Source of the DNA: Ovis canadensis | Taxonomy: Eukaryota > Chordata > Mammalia > Artiodactyla > Bovidae | Direction of reading: 5' to 3' | Length of the DNA stretch: 64,000 bases | Assembly (NCBI RefSeq): GCF_042477335.2 | Contig: NC_091250.1 | Span: 127,073,384 to 127,137,383 of the forward strand | Shown: positions 10,142 to 21,442 of the stretch, piece by piece | Position numbering within the stretch: position 1 is the first letter of the stretch | How the letters are laid out: every line of letters starts with the position of its first letter | Position numbers and translations under genes: made by a program | Notes under the pieces: generated by a model | What the model saw: the letters and a program-made list of their open reading frames with translations, nothing else | Databases searched by the model: none | Told to the model about the DNA's origin: nothing

Positions 10142-10470
10142 CTTTTTTTTTTTAATTTATTTTGGTAAAGTAAAGTTGATTTACAATGCTGTGCCAATTT
10201 CTGCTGTATAGCAAAGTGATCAGTTATGCATACACACACATACATATAAACATTTTTCATATTCTTTTCCATGGTGATTTATCACAAGGTGTTGGATCTA
10301 GTTCCCTGTGCTTTACGGCGGTGAGACCTTGTTGTTTATCCATTCTCTGTATAATAGTTTGCCTCTGCTAACGCCAAACTCCTAATCTATTCCTCCCCAA
10401 CCTCCTCTCCCTTGGCAACCTATAGATCTCTTCTCTACAACATTTGTTTTAAGTGGAGTTTTTTTCACCA
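10142..10470 (-). mobile_element. Ruminant L1 3' UTR fragment
   Basis: AGTTGATTTACAATGCTGTG, AGCAAAGTGATCAGTTATGC, CTAGTTCCCTGTGCTTTACG and CTTGTTGTTTATCCATTCTC are conserved L1 antisense blocks seen again at 28.9 and 55.6 kb. Confidence 0.82.
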
Positions 10471-10514
10471 TGAACATAGTCTGACTCTGTTTGAAATACT
10501 GACAATCTCATGGA

Positions 10515-10670
10515 ATGGCTTTTTACCCCATCTCATCAGCCATCTGTGAGGCAGCAGGGATGGAGACTTAATCCTATTTGAAAGATGAGAGCAAGGCAAA
10601 GTGACCTGTCCACGGCCAAAGGACTAGACGGGAGCTCAAAGTCCCACATGCATTTCTCAGTCTGTCTCCC
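10515..10670 (-). mobile_element. MIR SINE, diverged
   Basis: CTATTTGAAAGATGAGAGCA, AAAGTGACCTGTCCACGGCC and GGGAGCTCAAAGTCCCAC fit MIR in reverse complement. Confidence 0.6.
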
Positions 10671-11244
10671 CAGCAAGGAGGGGAGTTAGTCCTAATTAAT
10701 CAGAAGTCATCTATAAGACAGCGTTAAATATTTGCACGTTTAGTGCCTGCTCATACGGCCCGTAACAGAAAATCATAGCTGACACTGTTGCCTTAAAACG
10801 CATCCTGCTAGATGTACACAAATGATATTTGAGAGGTGTCATTAAAACTTCACTTGGTGGGCTTGCCAATTGCCAGCATCCTCAAACCAGGTTACTCTCT
10901 TAAACTAGTAAGTTATTTTTTTCAGTTTCTTACTTGCACCTTTAAATTTTTTTGGAAAAAGACTTCTTTAGGTAATTTTGACCCCAGGCTGCTGTAAAAT
11001 CTAATTCGAAATCGGTAGCATCTCAGTGTAGGGATTCTTTGAGTTACCAACCCATTTTATTTTATCATGGGTGTTCATATGCATTCCTCCGATCCTTCGC
11101 CTCACCTCTCTTCCTTTCCGATAAAGACCACATTTCTTGGTATGATCCTGGATGGGTGGGGGTCTTGAAAATCTGTCTCTTGCCCCCTTCCTCATCCCCT
11201 TTATCCCTACTGCTAGCCTCCATATATCCATATACCCATGTATA
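10671..11244. other. Repeat-poor unique stretch, possible conserved element
   Basis: High-complexity sequence including CCTAATTAATCAGAAG (homeodomain-like). No repeat or gene is seen. Confidence 0.35.
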
Positions 11245-11560
11245 CCAAATACCAGAGACTGGGTGCTTTAAACAACAGAAATTGATTTTCTCACAGTTCT
11301 GGAAGCTAGAAGTTCAAGACCAAGGTGCCATAGGTTTGATACCTTCTGAGGCCTCTCTCCTTGGCTTGCAGACAGCCGCTTTCCCACTGTGTCCTCATGT
11401 GGCCATTTTTCTGTAGAGAGCATGTGGTCAAGTTCCCCCTCTTATAAGAACACTGGTCAGATCAGATTAGGGCCCATCCTCAGGCCCTCATTTTATCTTG
11501 ATCACTCCTTTAAAGGCCTTATCTCCAAGTACAGTCAGCTGGTGAGGTACGTCAACAGGT
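11245..11560 (-). mobile_element. MaLR-type LTR fragment (MLT1/MST-like)
   Basis: CCAGAGACTGGGTGCTTTAA, CAGAAATTGATTTTCTCACA, CCCACTGTGTCCTCATGTGG and CTTATAAGAACACTGGTCAG match the reverse complement of mammalian apparent LTR-retrotransposon LTRs. It is non-coding and old. Confidence 0.78.
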
Positions 11561-11741
11561 AACTTTCAGGGAAGCCCCGTTCGCTGCAGAACACCCCAAA
11601 AGCTATGCACAGTGAAGTCATCACAGTTTCCAGTCCTTCCTTCTCTCCGTGTGACGTAGGTTTAAAGAGTCACGTCTATTCCCTTTGCATGAATTATGTT
11701 GAACCATATGCAACGGCTGACCTTCAACCATTCTATTGCGT

Positions 11742-11936
11742 GCGTGCTGTGAGCTAATCATGTCTGATTCTTTGTGACCCTTTAGACAATAGTCTGCCAG
11801 ACTCCTCAGTCCATGGGATTGCCCGGACAAGGATACTGGAATGAGCCGCCACGCCTTTCTCTAAGGGACCTTCCCAACCCAGGGATCAAACCTGCCTTGG
11901 CAGACTCTTCACCACTAGTGCCACCTGGGAAACCCT
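11742..11936 (-). mobile_element. Bov-tA SINE
   Basis: AATCATGTCTGATTCTTTGT, GGACAAGGATACTGGAATGA, then tRNA-head CCCAGGGATCAAACCTG and GTGCCACCTGGGAAACCC. Confidence 0.9.
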
Positions 11937-12186
11937 ACACAAAATGGCAATTTTATATTACTCCAGTACAACCTAGAGACATAAAAACTCTCATTTCCTG
12001 AAAACAATTTAGGGACAAAGTCCTTATAATATTACAGAAATTGTCATATTTCCATCCTCCTGTCTTTTCTTGAGTCTGAGATGAAATGGTCCCAGACAAA
12101 CTTTGAGAATTTACCCACACTACAAACTCCACCTTCAGCTTCAACACCAATCATAGCAAAATGTTCATTTTTTGTAAGGCAGCCCT

Positions 12187-12302
12187 GGGCTTCCCTGGCT
12201 CAGCTGGTAAAGAATTCACCTGTAATGTGGGAGACCTGGGTTCTCTCCCTGGGTTGGGAAGATCCCCTGGAGAAGGGAAAGGCTACCCACTCCAGTATTC
12301 TT
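12187..12302 (+). mobile_element. Bov-tA, truncated first unit of a tandem pair
   Basis: GGGCTTCCCTGGCTCAGC through CCACTCCAGTATTCTT. The unit stops in the BovA body and abuts a second head with no spacer. Confidence 0.9.
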
Positions 12303-12498
12303 GGGCTTCCCTTGTGGCTCAGCTGATAAAGAATCTGCCTGCTGTGCAGGAGACCTCAGTTCGATCCCTGGGTTGGGAATATCCCTGGAGAAGGGAAAGG
12401 CTACCCACTCCAGTATTCTGGCCTGGAGAATTCCATGGACTGTATAGTCCATGGGGTCACAAAGAATTGGATACTCTTTGCTACTTTCACTTTCCATT
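12303..12498 (+). mobile_element. Bov-tA, second unit of a tandem pair
   Basis: A complete head-body unit. It shares with the first unit the rare variant GGGAAAGGCTACCCACTCC, indicating a tandem duplication. Confidence 0.92.
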
Positions 12499-13060
12499 AA
12501 AATACCACCAGTCACCAGAAAGTTCTTTCTTATGCCAGAATCTGACCCTTTTAAATGTTTCTCCACTGGTCTTGTTCTATTTTTAGAAGTAGCAGGAATA
12601 CCACCACTTTCCTCTGGCTTCTTAAACATTTAAAGACCATAACCATTTGCCTACCTAACCCTCTCCAGGGTCTCCCTGGACTTGCAGGGAGAAATTTCCC
12701 TGACACTATGTGGTTCACCAAACATACCCACGCCCCTCTGGAAATAACGTCCAGACCTCGACACCGGATACCAGATGACTTTCACAGTCAGTGCTAACTC
12801 CACATCAGTTTCCTGGGATGGGTGGCAGCTATGCAGAAACCTGTATGGAGAAATAATCTGAACCCAATTTAGGGTTCGCAGGAAAGAATGTAAAATTCAA
12901 TTAGCGATAGCTTAAGGAGAAGCAGATACTCTCCAGAACTGCTTTAACTATTAATACTACACTGGACACTATCTGACAGTCCAGGTCACAGGGAAGCTAT
13001 TACTCTGTGATTTAAATACTCTGTTTTCCTTAATGCTAAATTTGCATCAGCTTTGCTAGT
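12499..13060. other. Single-copy DNA
   Basis: No recognised repeat or gene. Confidence 0.4.
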
Positions 13061-13322
13061 CAGCCCATTTTGGAAAAAAAAAAAGATCAAGTACGTTGCT
13101 CAAATTATTTCTTTTCAGCACCGTCTCTTGCTATGTGGCACGGGCTCTAGGGTGTGGGTTTCATTAGTTACAGTTCCTAGGCTCTGGAGCACAGACTCAG
13201 TAAATGTGGCGCACGGGCTTAGTTGTCTGGAATATATGAGATCTTCCCAATCAGGGATCGAATTCATGTCTCCTGTGTTGGCAGGCAGATTCTTTACCAC
13301 TGAGCCACCAGGGAAGCCCCAG
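13061..13322 (-). mobile_element. CHR-type SINE, long form
   Basis: CACCGTCTCTTGCTATGTGG, GTGGCGCACGGGCTTAGTTG, CAATCAGGGATCGAATTC and TTTACCACTGAGCCACCAGG. Confidence 0.85.
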
Positions 13323-13387
13323 ATTATTTTTTCAATTTAGTTGTAGCAAAGCCGATTTTCATCCATGCTGCGGTTCTGCTTTTCTTT

Positions 13388-13654
13388 CTGCTGCTACTGC
13401 TAAGTCGCTGCAGTCGTGTCCAACTCTGTGCAACCCCAGAGATGGCAGCCCACCCGGCTCTCCCATCCCTGGGATTCTCCAGACAAGAATACTGGAGTGG
13501 GTTGCCATTTCCTTCTCCTATGCATGAAAGTGAAAAGTGAAAGTGAAGTCGTGTCCGACTCCTAGCAATCCCGTGGACTGCAGCCTACCAGGCTCCTCCA
13601 TCCATGGGACCTTCCCGGCAAGAGTACTAGAGTGGGTTGCCATTGCCTTCTCTG
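13388..13654 (-). mobile_element. BOV-A2 SINE (BovA dimer)
   Basis: TGCTACTGCTAAGTCGCTGC, the inter-monomer linker ATGCATGAAAGTGAAAAGTG, then a second monomer ending GGGTTGCCATTGCCTTCTC. Confidence 0.95.
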
Positions 13655-13699
13655 TAGTTAGCTAAAAAGAATGAGGAATCGGAAATTGTGACCTGCGGG

Positions 13700-13865
13700 T
13701 ATGACATGTTCAGTCCTAATCCTTCCTGGCTGTGTGATTGTGGGCAAGTTATCTGAACACTCTGAGCCTCCGTTCATCATTGAAAATGAGAAAAATAAGT
13801 ACCTACTCCAGCGGATCCACTGGTATCTTAAGTAAAATATTATATGAGAAAATGATTGTAAGTCA
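13700..13865 (+). mobile_element. MIR SINE
   Basis: GGCTGTGTGATTGTGGGCAA, CTGAACACTCTGAGCCTCC and AAATGAGAAAAATAAGTACC match the MIR core in order. Confidence 0.75.
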
Positions 13866-13984
13866 GAAGATGAAATACACATTCTACTCAGGGTCAGGAG
13901 CTGTTGCTTTTGGCCAGCCAGCTCATTTTTTACCTCGGCCTCTTTGAGGGGATTTCTTCTCAATGGACAAACTGACAGCTTCTC

Positions 13985-14208
13985 TTGTTGCTGTTCAGTC
14001 ACTCAGTCGTGTCCGACTCTTTGCGACCCCATGGACTGCAGCGTGCCAGGCTCCTCTGTCCTTCTCTATCTCTTGTATTTTGCTCAGATTCATGTCCACT
14101 GTGTAGGTGATGCCATCCAACTATCTCATCCTCTGCCGCCCACCTCTTCTATAGCCTTCAATCTTTCCCAGCATCAGGGTCTTTTCTAATGAGTCGACTC
14201 TTGGGGAG
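13985..14208 (-). mobile_element. BovB 3' tail, 5'-truncated
   Basis: GTTCAGTCACTCAGTCGTGT, GACCCCATGGACTGCAGCG, CAATCTTTCCCAGCATCAGG. Confidence 0.93.
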
Positions 14209-14764
14209 TAAAAACAAAAGTATAAGCAAGAGGCGTGGACACACACTAGGTACGCCGTGAATGGACTTGCATGAGAATATAAACTTGTCAAGGGAAAGCA
14301 TTCTGGCCAAGACCAAAGTGTTTCCACTGAGTTGTCAAAGTGAAATCCAGAGCGCCTTTCCCTTGTTGTTTTGATTATTCAAGGTCAAAGATGTTTGGTT
14401 TGGGATGATTTGTGCTTGCCATCTGCTTACACAAATCGACATTGATGACCTAATGCTTTGCCAGAAAAGAAAATATACCCATCTCTCTGGATGTTGTCAG
14501 CCACACATTATCATAACTCTATACCATACATTCCATCAGGGGCCACACCCAAAATCTACAATGTGTCTGAGACCCAGGGGGCCTGAAACCACACTCTCCA
14601 AACAACATGGGCAGTCATCACCCACCCCTATAGGGCTCTCCAGGGTTATTGTAGTTCTAAGGTACCAGATTTTCAAAATTTTTTTTTGCAGGAAAATCCA
14701 TGTACCTGGGGTTTTATGTGGCATGTTCCCATTTTAAAAACAATTGCTGTGAACTATTACATCT
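14209..14764. other. Single-copy DNA
   Basis: No recognised repeat or gene. Confidence 0.4.
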
Positions 14765-14880
14765 GGAATGGATAAACAACAAGGTTTTAATTGATAGCAC
14801 AGGGAACTGTATTCAATATCCTATGATAAGCTATAATGGGAAAGAACCTTAAAAAGAAGAATGTGTACAAGTGGAAAAAA
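14765..14880 (+). mobile_element. L1 3' UTR fragment
   Basis: AATGGATAAACAACAAGG, GATAGCACAGGGAACTGTAT and CAATATCCTATGATAAGC are sense L1 3' UTR blocks. Confidence 0.78.
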
Positions 14881-15039
14881 AATTTGATGTGTCTTAGACC
14901 TATAGAAAAGACAATGTCATATTGTTCCATTTAATACAATCTAGAGGCATAAAACGAGTTCCCATTTTCTTCTAAGCAAACCTTAATCAAATCTTCCCAA
15001 TATACCAGTCAGGCTGGTAAGGTGTTTAACCCTATTTTA

Positions 15040-15326
15040 CAAATGAGACCCAAAGCCTCGACATCAGTTAGCAGTGACACATATGTGGCTTCCCTGGGGC
15101 TCAGATAGTAAAGAATCTGCCTGCAAAGCAGGAGACCCAGGTTCAATCCCTGGGTAGGGAAGATCCCCTGGAGAAGGGAATGGCTATCCACTCCAGAATT
15201 CTTGCCTGGAGAATTCTATGGACAGAGGAGCCTGGAGGGCTACAGTCTATAGGGTTGTAGAGTCAGACATGACTAATTTACAAGTAAAATCCAAAGCCTC
15301 ACCATCAGTTAGCAGTGACACACATG
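15040..15326 (+). mobile_element. Bov-tA SINE with unusually long flanking duplication
   Basis: The SINE body is about 15087-15280 (GGCTTCCCTGGGGCTCAGAT to AGTCAGACATGACTAATT). The flanks 15040-15085 and 15281-15326 are about 45-bp direct repeats sharing CATCAGTTAGCAGTGACACA, about 85% identical. That is much longer than a normal target duplication. Confidence 0.85.
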
Positions 15327-15514
15327 AACGTGAATACGCGATCCCCTCACCAACAGAGCCGAAGTCTTCCGTCTCTTGAATTTCAGGAAGAAATTTAAAC
15401 TGTGTGTGGCTGCTCACATGCCCAGAGATGGGCAGATTGGGGTGAACAGTGATTCTCCTGGCCTCTTCTGGTGACTTGAAAGCTCCATATGCCTCGTGGC
15501 GGTCCACTCAGGCA

Positions 15515-15862
15515 GTCACAACAGGGTAACACTGTTGACTGAGGGCTTAAATAACAGAAATGTATTTCCTTGTGGTTCTGGAGGAGGGAAGTCCAAAACT
15601 CTCTTTCTGGCTTGCAGGTGATCACCTTCCCACTGTGTCTTCATGTGGCACAGAGAGAGAAAAAGGGAGAGAAATCTGCTGTGATGTCTCTTCCTCTTCT
15701 TGTAAGGACATAAATTCTGTCGGATCAGGGCCCCATCTTTATGACCTCATTTAACCTTAATGACTTTCTTAAAGGTCTTGCCTCCAAGTTTAGTCACACT
15801 GAAGATTTGACGCTTCAGCTTATGAATTTGGGGTGGGGCACAACTAAATCCATAACACCCAA
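15515..15862 (-). mobile_element. MaLR-type solo LTR (MLT1/MST-like)
   Basis: AATAACAGAAATGTATTTCC, CCACTGTGTCTTCATGTGGC, GACCTCATTTAACCTTAATG and TATGAATTTGGGGTGGGGCA, near full length in reverse complement, ending CCATAACA. It is a non-coding fossil. Confidence 0.82.
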
Positions 15863-16031
15863 CCTTCTTCTGTGGATAATCAGCCTCTCCTGCCTTTTTC
15901 TCTTTTCTACCCTCACCCTAAATCTTCCTAAATCCACCCAGCCTACATCATTTAGCCATTTCCCTCTTTCAACCCCATTCTTTGAGTCCTGCAATTCATT
16001 ATTCAACACAGCTTCTCACTTGCTTAACCCC

Positions 16032-16056
16032 TCTTCACTCATTCTCTCTCTCTCTC
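16032..16056 (+). repeat. (CT)n simple repeat
   Basis: CTCTCTCTCT run feeding into the poly-T of the adjacent SINE. Confidence 0.9.
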
Positions 16057-16175
16057 TCTTTTTTTTTTTGGCCCAACAGCATGTGGGATCTGTTCCCCAA
16101 CCAGAGACTGAGCCCACATTCCCTGCATTGGAAGTGCAGAGTCTTCACCACTGGACTACCAGGGAAGTCCTCACG
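16057..16175 (-). mobile_element. CHR-type SINE, short form
   Basis: TTTTTTTTTTGGCCCAACAGC, ATGTGGGATCTGTTCCCCAA, ACCACTGGACTACCAGGGAA. Confidence 0.9.
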
Positions 16176-16814
16176 CCTTCTCCACTTGTTTCTCTCTTCT
16201 TTCTCAGCCTTTCTCTTTAATCCCAGCTATCACCTTCTCCAAAGTCCTCCTTCCTCTTCATTTTCTTCTCCAGAACAACCCCCAGAGTGTAAATTCTGTG
16301 CTTTTGCCTGCTTGCCTCTGCACTTCAGACCCTGCAGTACGTGTGCACCCTGAGTGGATTGCCCTTGCTACTGAGTCCAAGCCTGATCTTCTTACCATGC
16401 GAAAGACTAATGAATAGGAGAGGGATGTGGGGGCAACGAATAGAGACTTTATTCTGAAAAACAGCTGACAGAGAAGGTGGCAGAAAATGTCTCAAAATAA
16501 CCATCTTATTGGGGTCTGGATGCCAGGTTCTTTTACAGAACCGGGGAGAAGAGCAGTGAGGAACTAAAGTCAAAAGACAATATAAAGAGGATGAGGCAAT
16601 GAGGAAATCAAGTAAAAAGAGCCATCTGTCTTGCAAAACTTCTCCAGGAATGACCAGCCTCTGGGAAGGGATGTGTTAATCTCATCTTTCTTGCAGCCAT
16701 ACACAGGCGGGCAGGGTCAGATTATCTCTCTGTGAGCTGAACAAAAGCATTGTAACAGTCAGGCAGAGGGGCAGGGTCCTCTGATGCAGGCCATTATACA
16801 TGATTATAACAACA
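16176..16814. other. Single-copy DNA
   Basis: Pyrimidine-rich at the start; no recognised repeat or gene. Confidence 0.4.
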
Positions 16815-17062
16815 AAGCTCTAAAGCTTTGGCCATCTGATGAGAAGAAATGATTCATCGGAAAAGACCTTGATTCTGGGAAAGATTGAGGGCAGGAAAAG
16901 AAGGGAGGGACAGAAGATTAAATGGTTGGATGGTATCATGGACTTAATGGACATGAGTTTGAGCAAACTCCGGGAGATAGTGAAGGACAGGGAAGCCTGA
17001 TGTGCTGCAGTTCATGGGTTCACAAAGAGACAGACATGACTCAGCGACTGAACAACAACAAT
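16815..17062 (+). mobile_element. BovB 3' tail, 5'-truncated
   Basis: CTTTGGCCATCTGATGAGAA, GGGAAAGATTGAGGGCAGGA, ATGAGTTTGAGCAAACTCCG, ending CAGCGACTGAACAACAACAA with a (CAA)n-like tail. Confidence 0.93.
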
Positions 17063-17798
17063 GACAATAATAACACAAGCAACACAAAGCAAGTCAAAGA
17101 AACAGTTCCAACATGGAATCAGAATTGGTTCTTCTCTGCAACACCCTGAGCAGTGTCTGGGATGTAGCAGAAATCTTGTAAATGTCAGAATGCTCCAGCT
17201 ATACAAGATTTGAGGCAAGTTAAAAGAATTGTGCAAAATGAAGCAGTTTAAGTGGAAATTAAAAAATCAAAGCCATGAGACAAAAGAAAACAAACTATGT
17301 GAACCATAAGGCCCAATCTGGTTATTGTGATTGAGCGTGAAATTTCACTTCCTGGCAGCCAAACCCAGAGTCCTTTCAGACTTAAAGTGACCCATGTGTT
17401 CTCTGAGGAAAGGAAATGAATTCCGTCCCTCCTGCCCTGACCCGCGTCCTGCCCTGGAACAACTGTTTTCTCTATATCTCAGCTTTCCTTTCAACATTCC
17501 ATTCATCTCGCACTGACTATCCAGCCCCGTATGGTGTTAAAAGCTCACTCCAGTCCTGTTTAGAATGTTGTTTTGTGTCATAAGGAATGCAAACCTGATA
17601 ATGAAGGCAATTTGGCGTTGAAGTGGTTGCTAGGAGGTTCCTAAAGGAAAGTTGCAATCTTGGGTTGACCAGAAAGCTTACTGAATGAGGGTTCAAGCAA
17701 CAGCTGTGTGATTCACAGAAGAAAAATATCAGATAAAGGAAAGAAGGGAGGGAAGAGAGGGCGGGAGGAAAGGGTTCTCCAAATCCTCTTTTGAAAAG
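17063..17798. other. Single-copy DNA
   Basis: No recognised repeat or gene. Confidence 0.4.
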
Positions 17799-18080
17799 AT
17801 TTATATTTATTTACTTTTGGCTTTTGGTTGGGCTGGTCTTCATTGCTGCATGCTAGTTGGGCCGAGTGGGGGCTACTCTCTAGTTGGTGATGTACAGGCT
17901 TCTCACTGCCGTGCTTTCTCTTGTTGTCCAGCACGGACTCTGGAACTCGGGCTTCAGTAGTTGCAACACAAGGGCTTTGTTGCTCCAAGGTATGTGGGAT
18001 CTTCCCAGACCAGGGATCAGATCAGTGTCCCTTGCATTGCAAGGAGGATTCTTAACTATCAGACTACCAGGGAAGCCTCG
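17799..18080 (-). mobile_element. CHR-type SINE, long form
   Basis: TTATTTACTTTTGGCTTTTG, GGCTTCAGTAGTTGCAACAC, TGTGGGATCTTCCCAGACCA, ACTATCAGACTACCAGGGAA. Confidence 0.88.
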
Positions 18081-18292
18081 GTCTCTGAATCCTTTTCTAT
18101 TTTCCTCTAAAGATATTCAGTTTCCACATTTTCACTCTTTCTCCTTTTCTGTGATTGTCACTTTCACTCTTAACACCTACAGAAAAACCCTTATTTCCAT
18201 CTCAGACTACCCTCCCACCCCACCCCCACCTCTCATGAAAACCTAGTCCTTTATTTCTAGCACTTTCTCCTGAACATAGAATGTAAGTTCAG

Positions 18293-19970
18293 GTCAGTTC
18301 AATTGCTCAGTCGTGTCCAACTCTTTGTGACCCCATGGACTGCAGCATGCCAGGTCTCCCTGTCCATCACCAACACCTGGAGTTTACCCAAACTCATGTC
18401 CATTGAGTCGGTGATGCCATCCAGCCATCTCACCCTCTGTCGTACCCTTATCCTCCTGCCCTCAATCTTTCCCAGCATCAGGGTTTTTCCAATGAGTCAA
18501 CACTTCGTGTCAGGTGGTCAAAGTATTGGAGTTTCAGCTTCAACATCAGTTCTTCCAGTGAATATTCAGGACTGATTTCTTTTAGAATGGACTGGTTGGA
18601 TCTCTTTGCAGGCCAAGGGACTCTCAAGAGTCTTCTCCAACACCACAGTTCAAAAGCATCAATTCCTGGGCGCTCAGCTTTCTTTAGGGTCAACTCTCAC
18701 TTCTATACATGACTACTGGAAAAACCGTAGGCTTGACTAGAAGGACCTTTGTTGGCAAAGTAATGTCTCTTTTTAATTTGTTTTAATGTCTTTTTAATAT
18801 GCTGTCTAGGTTGGTCATAACTTTCCTTCCAAGGAGTAAGCATCTTTTTATTTCATAGCTGCAGTCACAATCTGGAGTGATTTTGGAGCCCAAAATAATA
18901 AAGTCTGCCACTGCTTCCACTGTTTCTCCATCTGTTTGCCATGAAGTGATGGGACCAGATGCCATCATCTTTGTTTTCTGACTGTTGAGCTTTAAGCCAA
19001 CTTTTTTACTCTCCTCTTTCACTTTTATCAAGAGGCTTTTTAGTTCCTCTTCACCTTCTGCCATAACTGTGGTGTCATCTGCATATCTGAGGTTGTTGTT
19101 ATTTCTCCCAGCAATCTTGATTCCAGCTGTGCTTCTTCCAGCCTGGCATTTTGCATGATGTACTCTGCATATAAGTAAAATAAACAGGGTGACAATATAC
19201 AGACTTGACGTACTCCTTTTCCTATTTGGAACCAGTCTGTTGTTCCATGTCCAGTTCTAACTGTTGCTTCCTGACCTGCATACAGATTTCTCACAGGAGG
19301 CAGATCAGGTGGTCTGGTATTCCCATCTCCTTCAGAATTTTCCACAGTTTCTTGTGATCCACACAGTCAAAGGCTTTGGCATAGTCAATGAAGCAGAAAT
19401 AGATGTTTTTCTGGAATTCTCTTCCTTTTTGGATGGTCCAGTGGATGTTGGCAACTTGATGTCTGGTTGCCCTGCCTTTTCTAAAACCAGCTTGAACATG
19501 AGGAAGTTCATAGTTCACGTATTGCTGAAGCCTGGCTTGGAGAATTTTGAGCACTACTTTACTAGTATGTGAGATGAGTGAGATTGTGTGGTAGTTTGAG
19601 CATTCTTTGGCATTGCCTTTCTTAGGGATTGGAATGAAAACTGACCTTTTCCAGTCCTGTGGCCACTGCTGAGTTTTCCAAATTTGCTGGCATATTGAGT
19701 GCAACACTTTCACAGCATCATCTTTCAGGATTTGAAATAGCTCAACTGGAATTCCATCACCTCCACTAGCTTTGTTTGTAGTGATGCTTTCTAAGGCTCA
19801 CTTGACTTCACATTCCAGGATGTCTGGCTCTAGATGAGTGATCACACCATCGTGATCATCTGGGTCATGAGGATTTTTTTGTACAGTTCTTCCATGTATT
19901 CTTGCCACCTCTTCTTAATATCTTCTGCTTCTGTTAGGTCCATATCATTTCTGTCCTTTATTGAACCCAT
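18293..19970 (-). mobile_element. BovB (RTE-clade) LINE, 1.7 kb, 5'-truncated
   Basis: The longest BovB copy in the window. It covers the 3' terminus (GTTCAATTGCTCAGTCGTGT) through the C-terminal domain and most of the reverse-transcriptase domain. The 5' half (endonuclease) is missing, the usual result of incomplete target-primed reverse transcription. BovB is known to have spread between vertebrates by horizontal transfer. This copy is dead. Confidence 0.95.
18478..19713 (-). pseudogene. BovB reverse-transcriptase remnant
   Basis: Non-LTR retrotransposon RT, broken into at least four frame segments (19713-19291, 19345-19040, 19064-18783, 18693-18478). Visible motifs in order: FIPIPKKG, VQAGFRKGR, motif A FIDYAKAFD with the catalytic Asp, then motif B GVRQVCILSPC, where the usual Gly after RQ is Val. 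The catalytic YADD is readable from the DNA near 19080, but in a different frame from motif B, so a frameshift separates A/B from C. The C-terminal part shows the conserved WCWRRLLRVPW and SNQSILKEISPEYS blocks. It cannot give a functional enzyme. Confidence 0.9.
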
Positions 19971-20278
19971 CTACCATCATCACAAAGATTCTGTTTGGTT
20001 ACTAACTTAGCCATGACCCCCGGACATGTGTGATAACTGGTCAGTGCCTAGGACTATCACTGTTACTCTAGACTCTGGACAGCACGTGTCAGTAAGGTCA
20101 CTGTCAACCTGAAATGGAGGTGGCATGACAGACCAGAGGACGAGAAGAATTAGACCAAAGCGCACAGACAAGGATGAAAGGTCTCACCCTGGAGATGGCA
20201 AAACTGATAGGAGATGTGAGAATGATTTCAGGTGTTTGTCAGTCTCCCTCAAGTAAGATTTTGGAAGCAATTCTCCAA
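19971..20278. other. Single-copy DNA between two BovB copies
   Basis: No recognised feature. Confidence 0.4.
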
Positions 20279-20862
20279 GAAAAATCACTGCAGATGGTGA
20301 TTGCAGCCATGAAATTAAAAGACGCTTACTCCTTGGAAGGAAAGTTATGACCAACCTAGATAGTATATTAAAAAGCAGAGACATTACTTTGCCAACAAAG
20401 GTCCATCTAGTCAAGGCTATGGTTTTTTCCTGTGGTCATGTATGGATGTGAGAGTTGGACTGTGAAGAAAGCTGAGCACCAAAGAATTGATGCTTTTGAA
20501 CTGTGGTGTTGGAGAAGACTCTCGAGAGTCCCTTGGACTGCAAGGAGATCCAACCAGTGCATTATAAAGAGACTAGTCCTGGGTGTTCATTGGAAGGAAT
20601 GATGCTGAGGCTGAAACTCCAATATTTTGGCCACCTCGTGCCAAGAGTTGACTCATTGGAAAAGACTCTGATGCTGGGAAGGATTGGAAGCAGGAGGAGA
20701 AGGGGATGACAGAAGATGAGATGGCTGGATGGCTTTACCACCTCGATGGACATGAGTTTGGGTGAACTCAGGGAGTTGGCGATGGACAGGGAGGCCTGGC
20801 GTGCTGAGATTCATGGGGTCGTAAAGAGTCAGACACGACTGAGTGACTGAACTGAACTGAAC
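20279..20862 (+). mobile_element. BovB 3' end, 5'-truncated
   Basis: AATCACTGCAGATGGTGATT, GTCATGTATGGATGTGAGAG, CCTTGGACTGCAAGGAGATC, ending in the (ACTGA)n tail CTGAACTGAACTGAACTGG. It encodes only decayed C-terminal BovB sequence. Confidence 0.95.
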
Positions 20863-21442
20863 TGGCATCAATTTCTTCAGTTTCTAATCCAAGGAGGATT
20901 TGACCTGAGTTAAAATCATAGTTCTGTCATTTTTCTAGGCTTGGGTCCTTGGGGAAGGAACTCTGTCCATCTCCACTTTTTTGATGTGAGCAATTATGAT
21001 AATAGCATACATCTGGCCGAGGTTGCCGTGACCACATAACGTGGTGGTAAGTCAATCATAGCAAAGATGAATATTCTTGGTACTTTTGTTGGAATACAAT
21101 AGAAGAGAAAGCATTAGACAGAGAGGGCTATTGTTTGGATCATAAGATCCAACGATTTCTTTCCTTTTCTCCTTCCCTCATTCTTTATGCATCATATCCA
21201 TATTCAGTCATAGCTTGAATTTCCATTCAGTAAGCTTTCTGATTAACCAAGAGTGGCGGATTTCCTTTAGCGATGCCAAAACAAAAGCTCCAGCTATAAA
21301 TTGCCTTAATTACAGCACTTGCATCCTTTATTACCTAAAGCCACACTCTAAAAGCAGGATTTGAATGAGACCCCAAAAGATATTCAGAAGATATGAAACA
21401 GAGCTTTGAAAAATTATGTAAATAAAAGAGAGAGGGAGAGAG
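20863..21442. other. Repeat-poor unique stretch
   Basis: No repeat recognised. 21280-21340 (TTGCCTTAATTACAGCAC) is AT-rich with homeodomain-like cores. No gene. Confidence 0.35.

Noticed and set aside
15741-16220. 159-codon plus-strand ORF
   Set aside because: It begins in a MaLR LTR and runs through a CT-rich tract and a CHR SINE.
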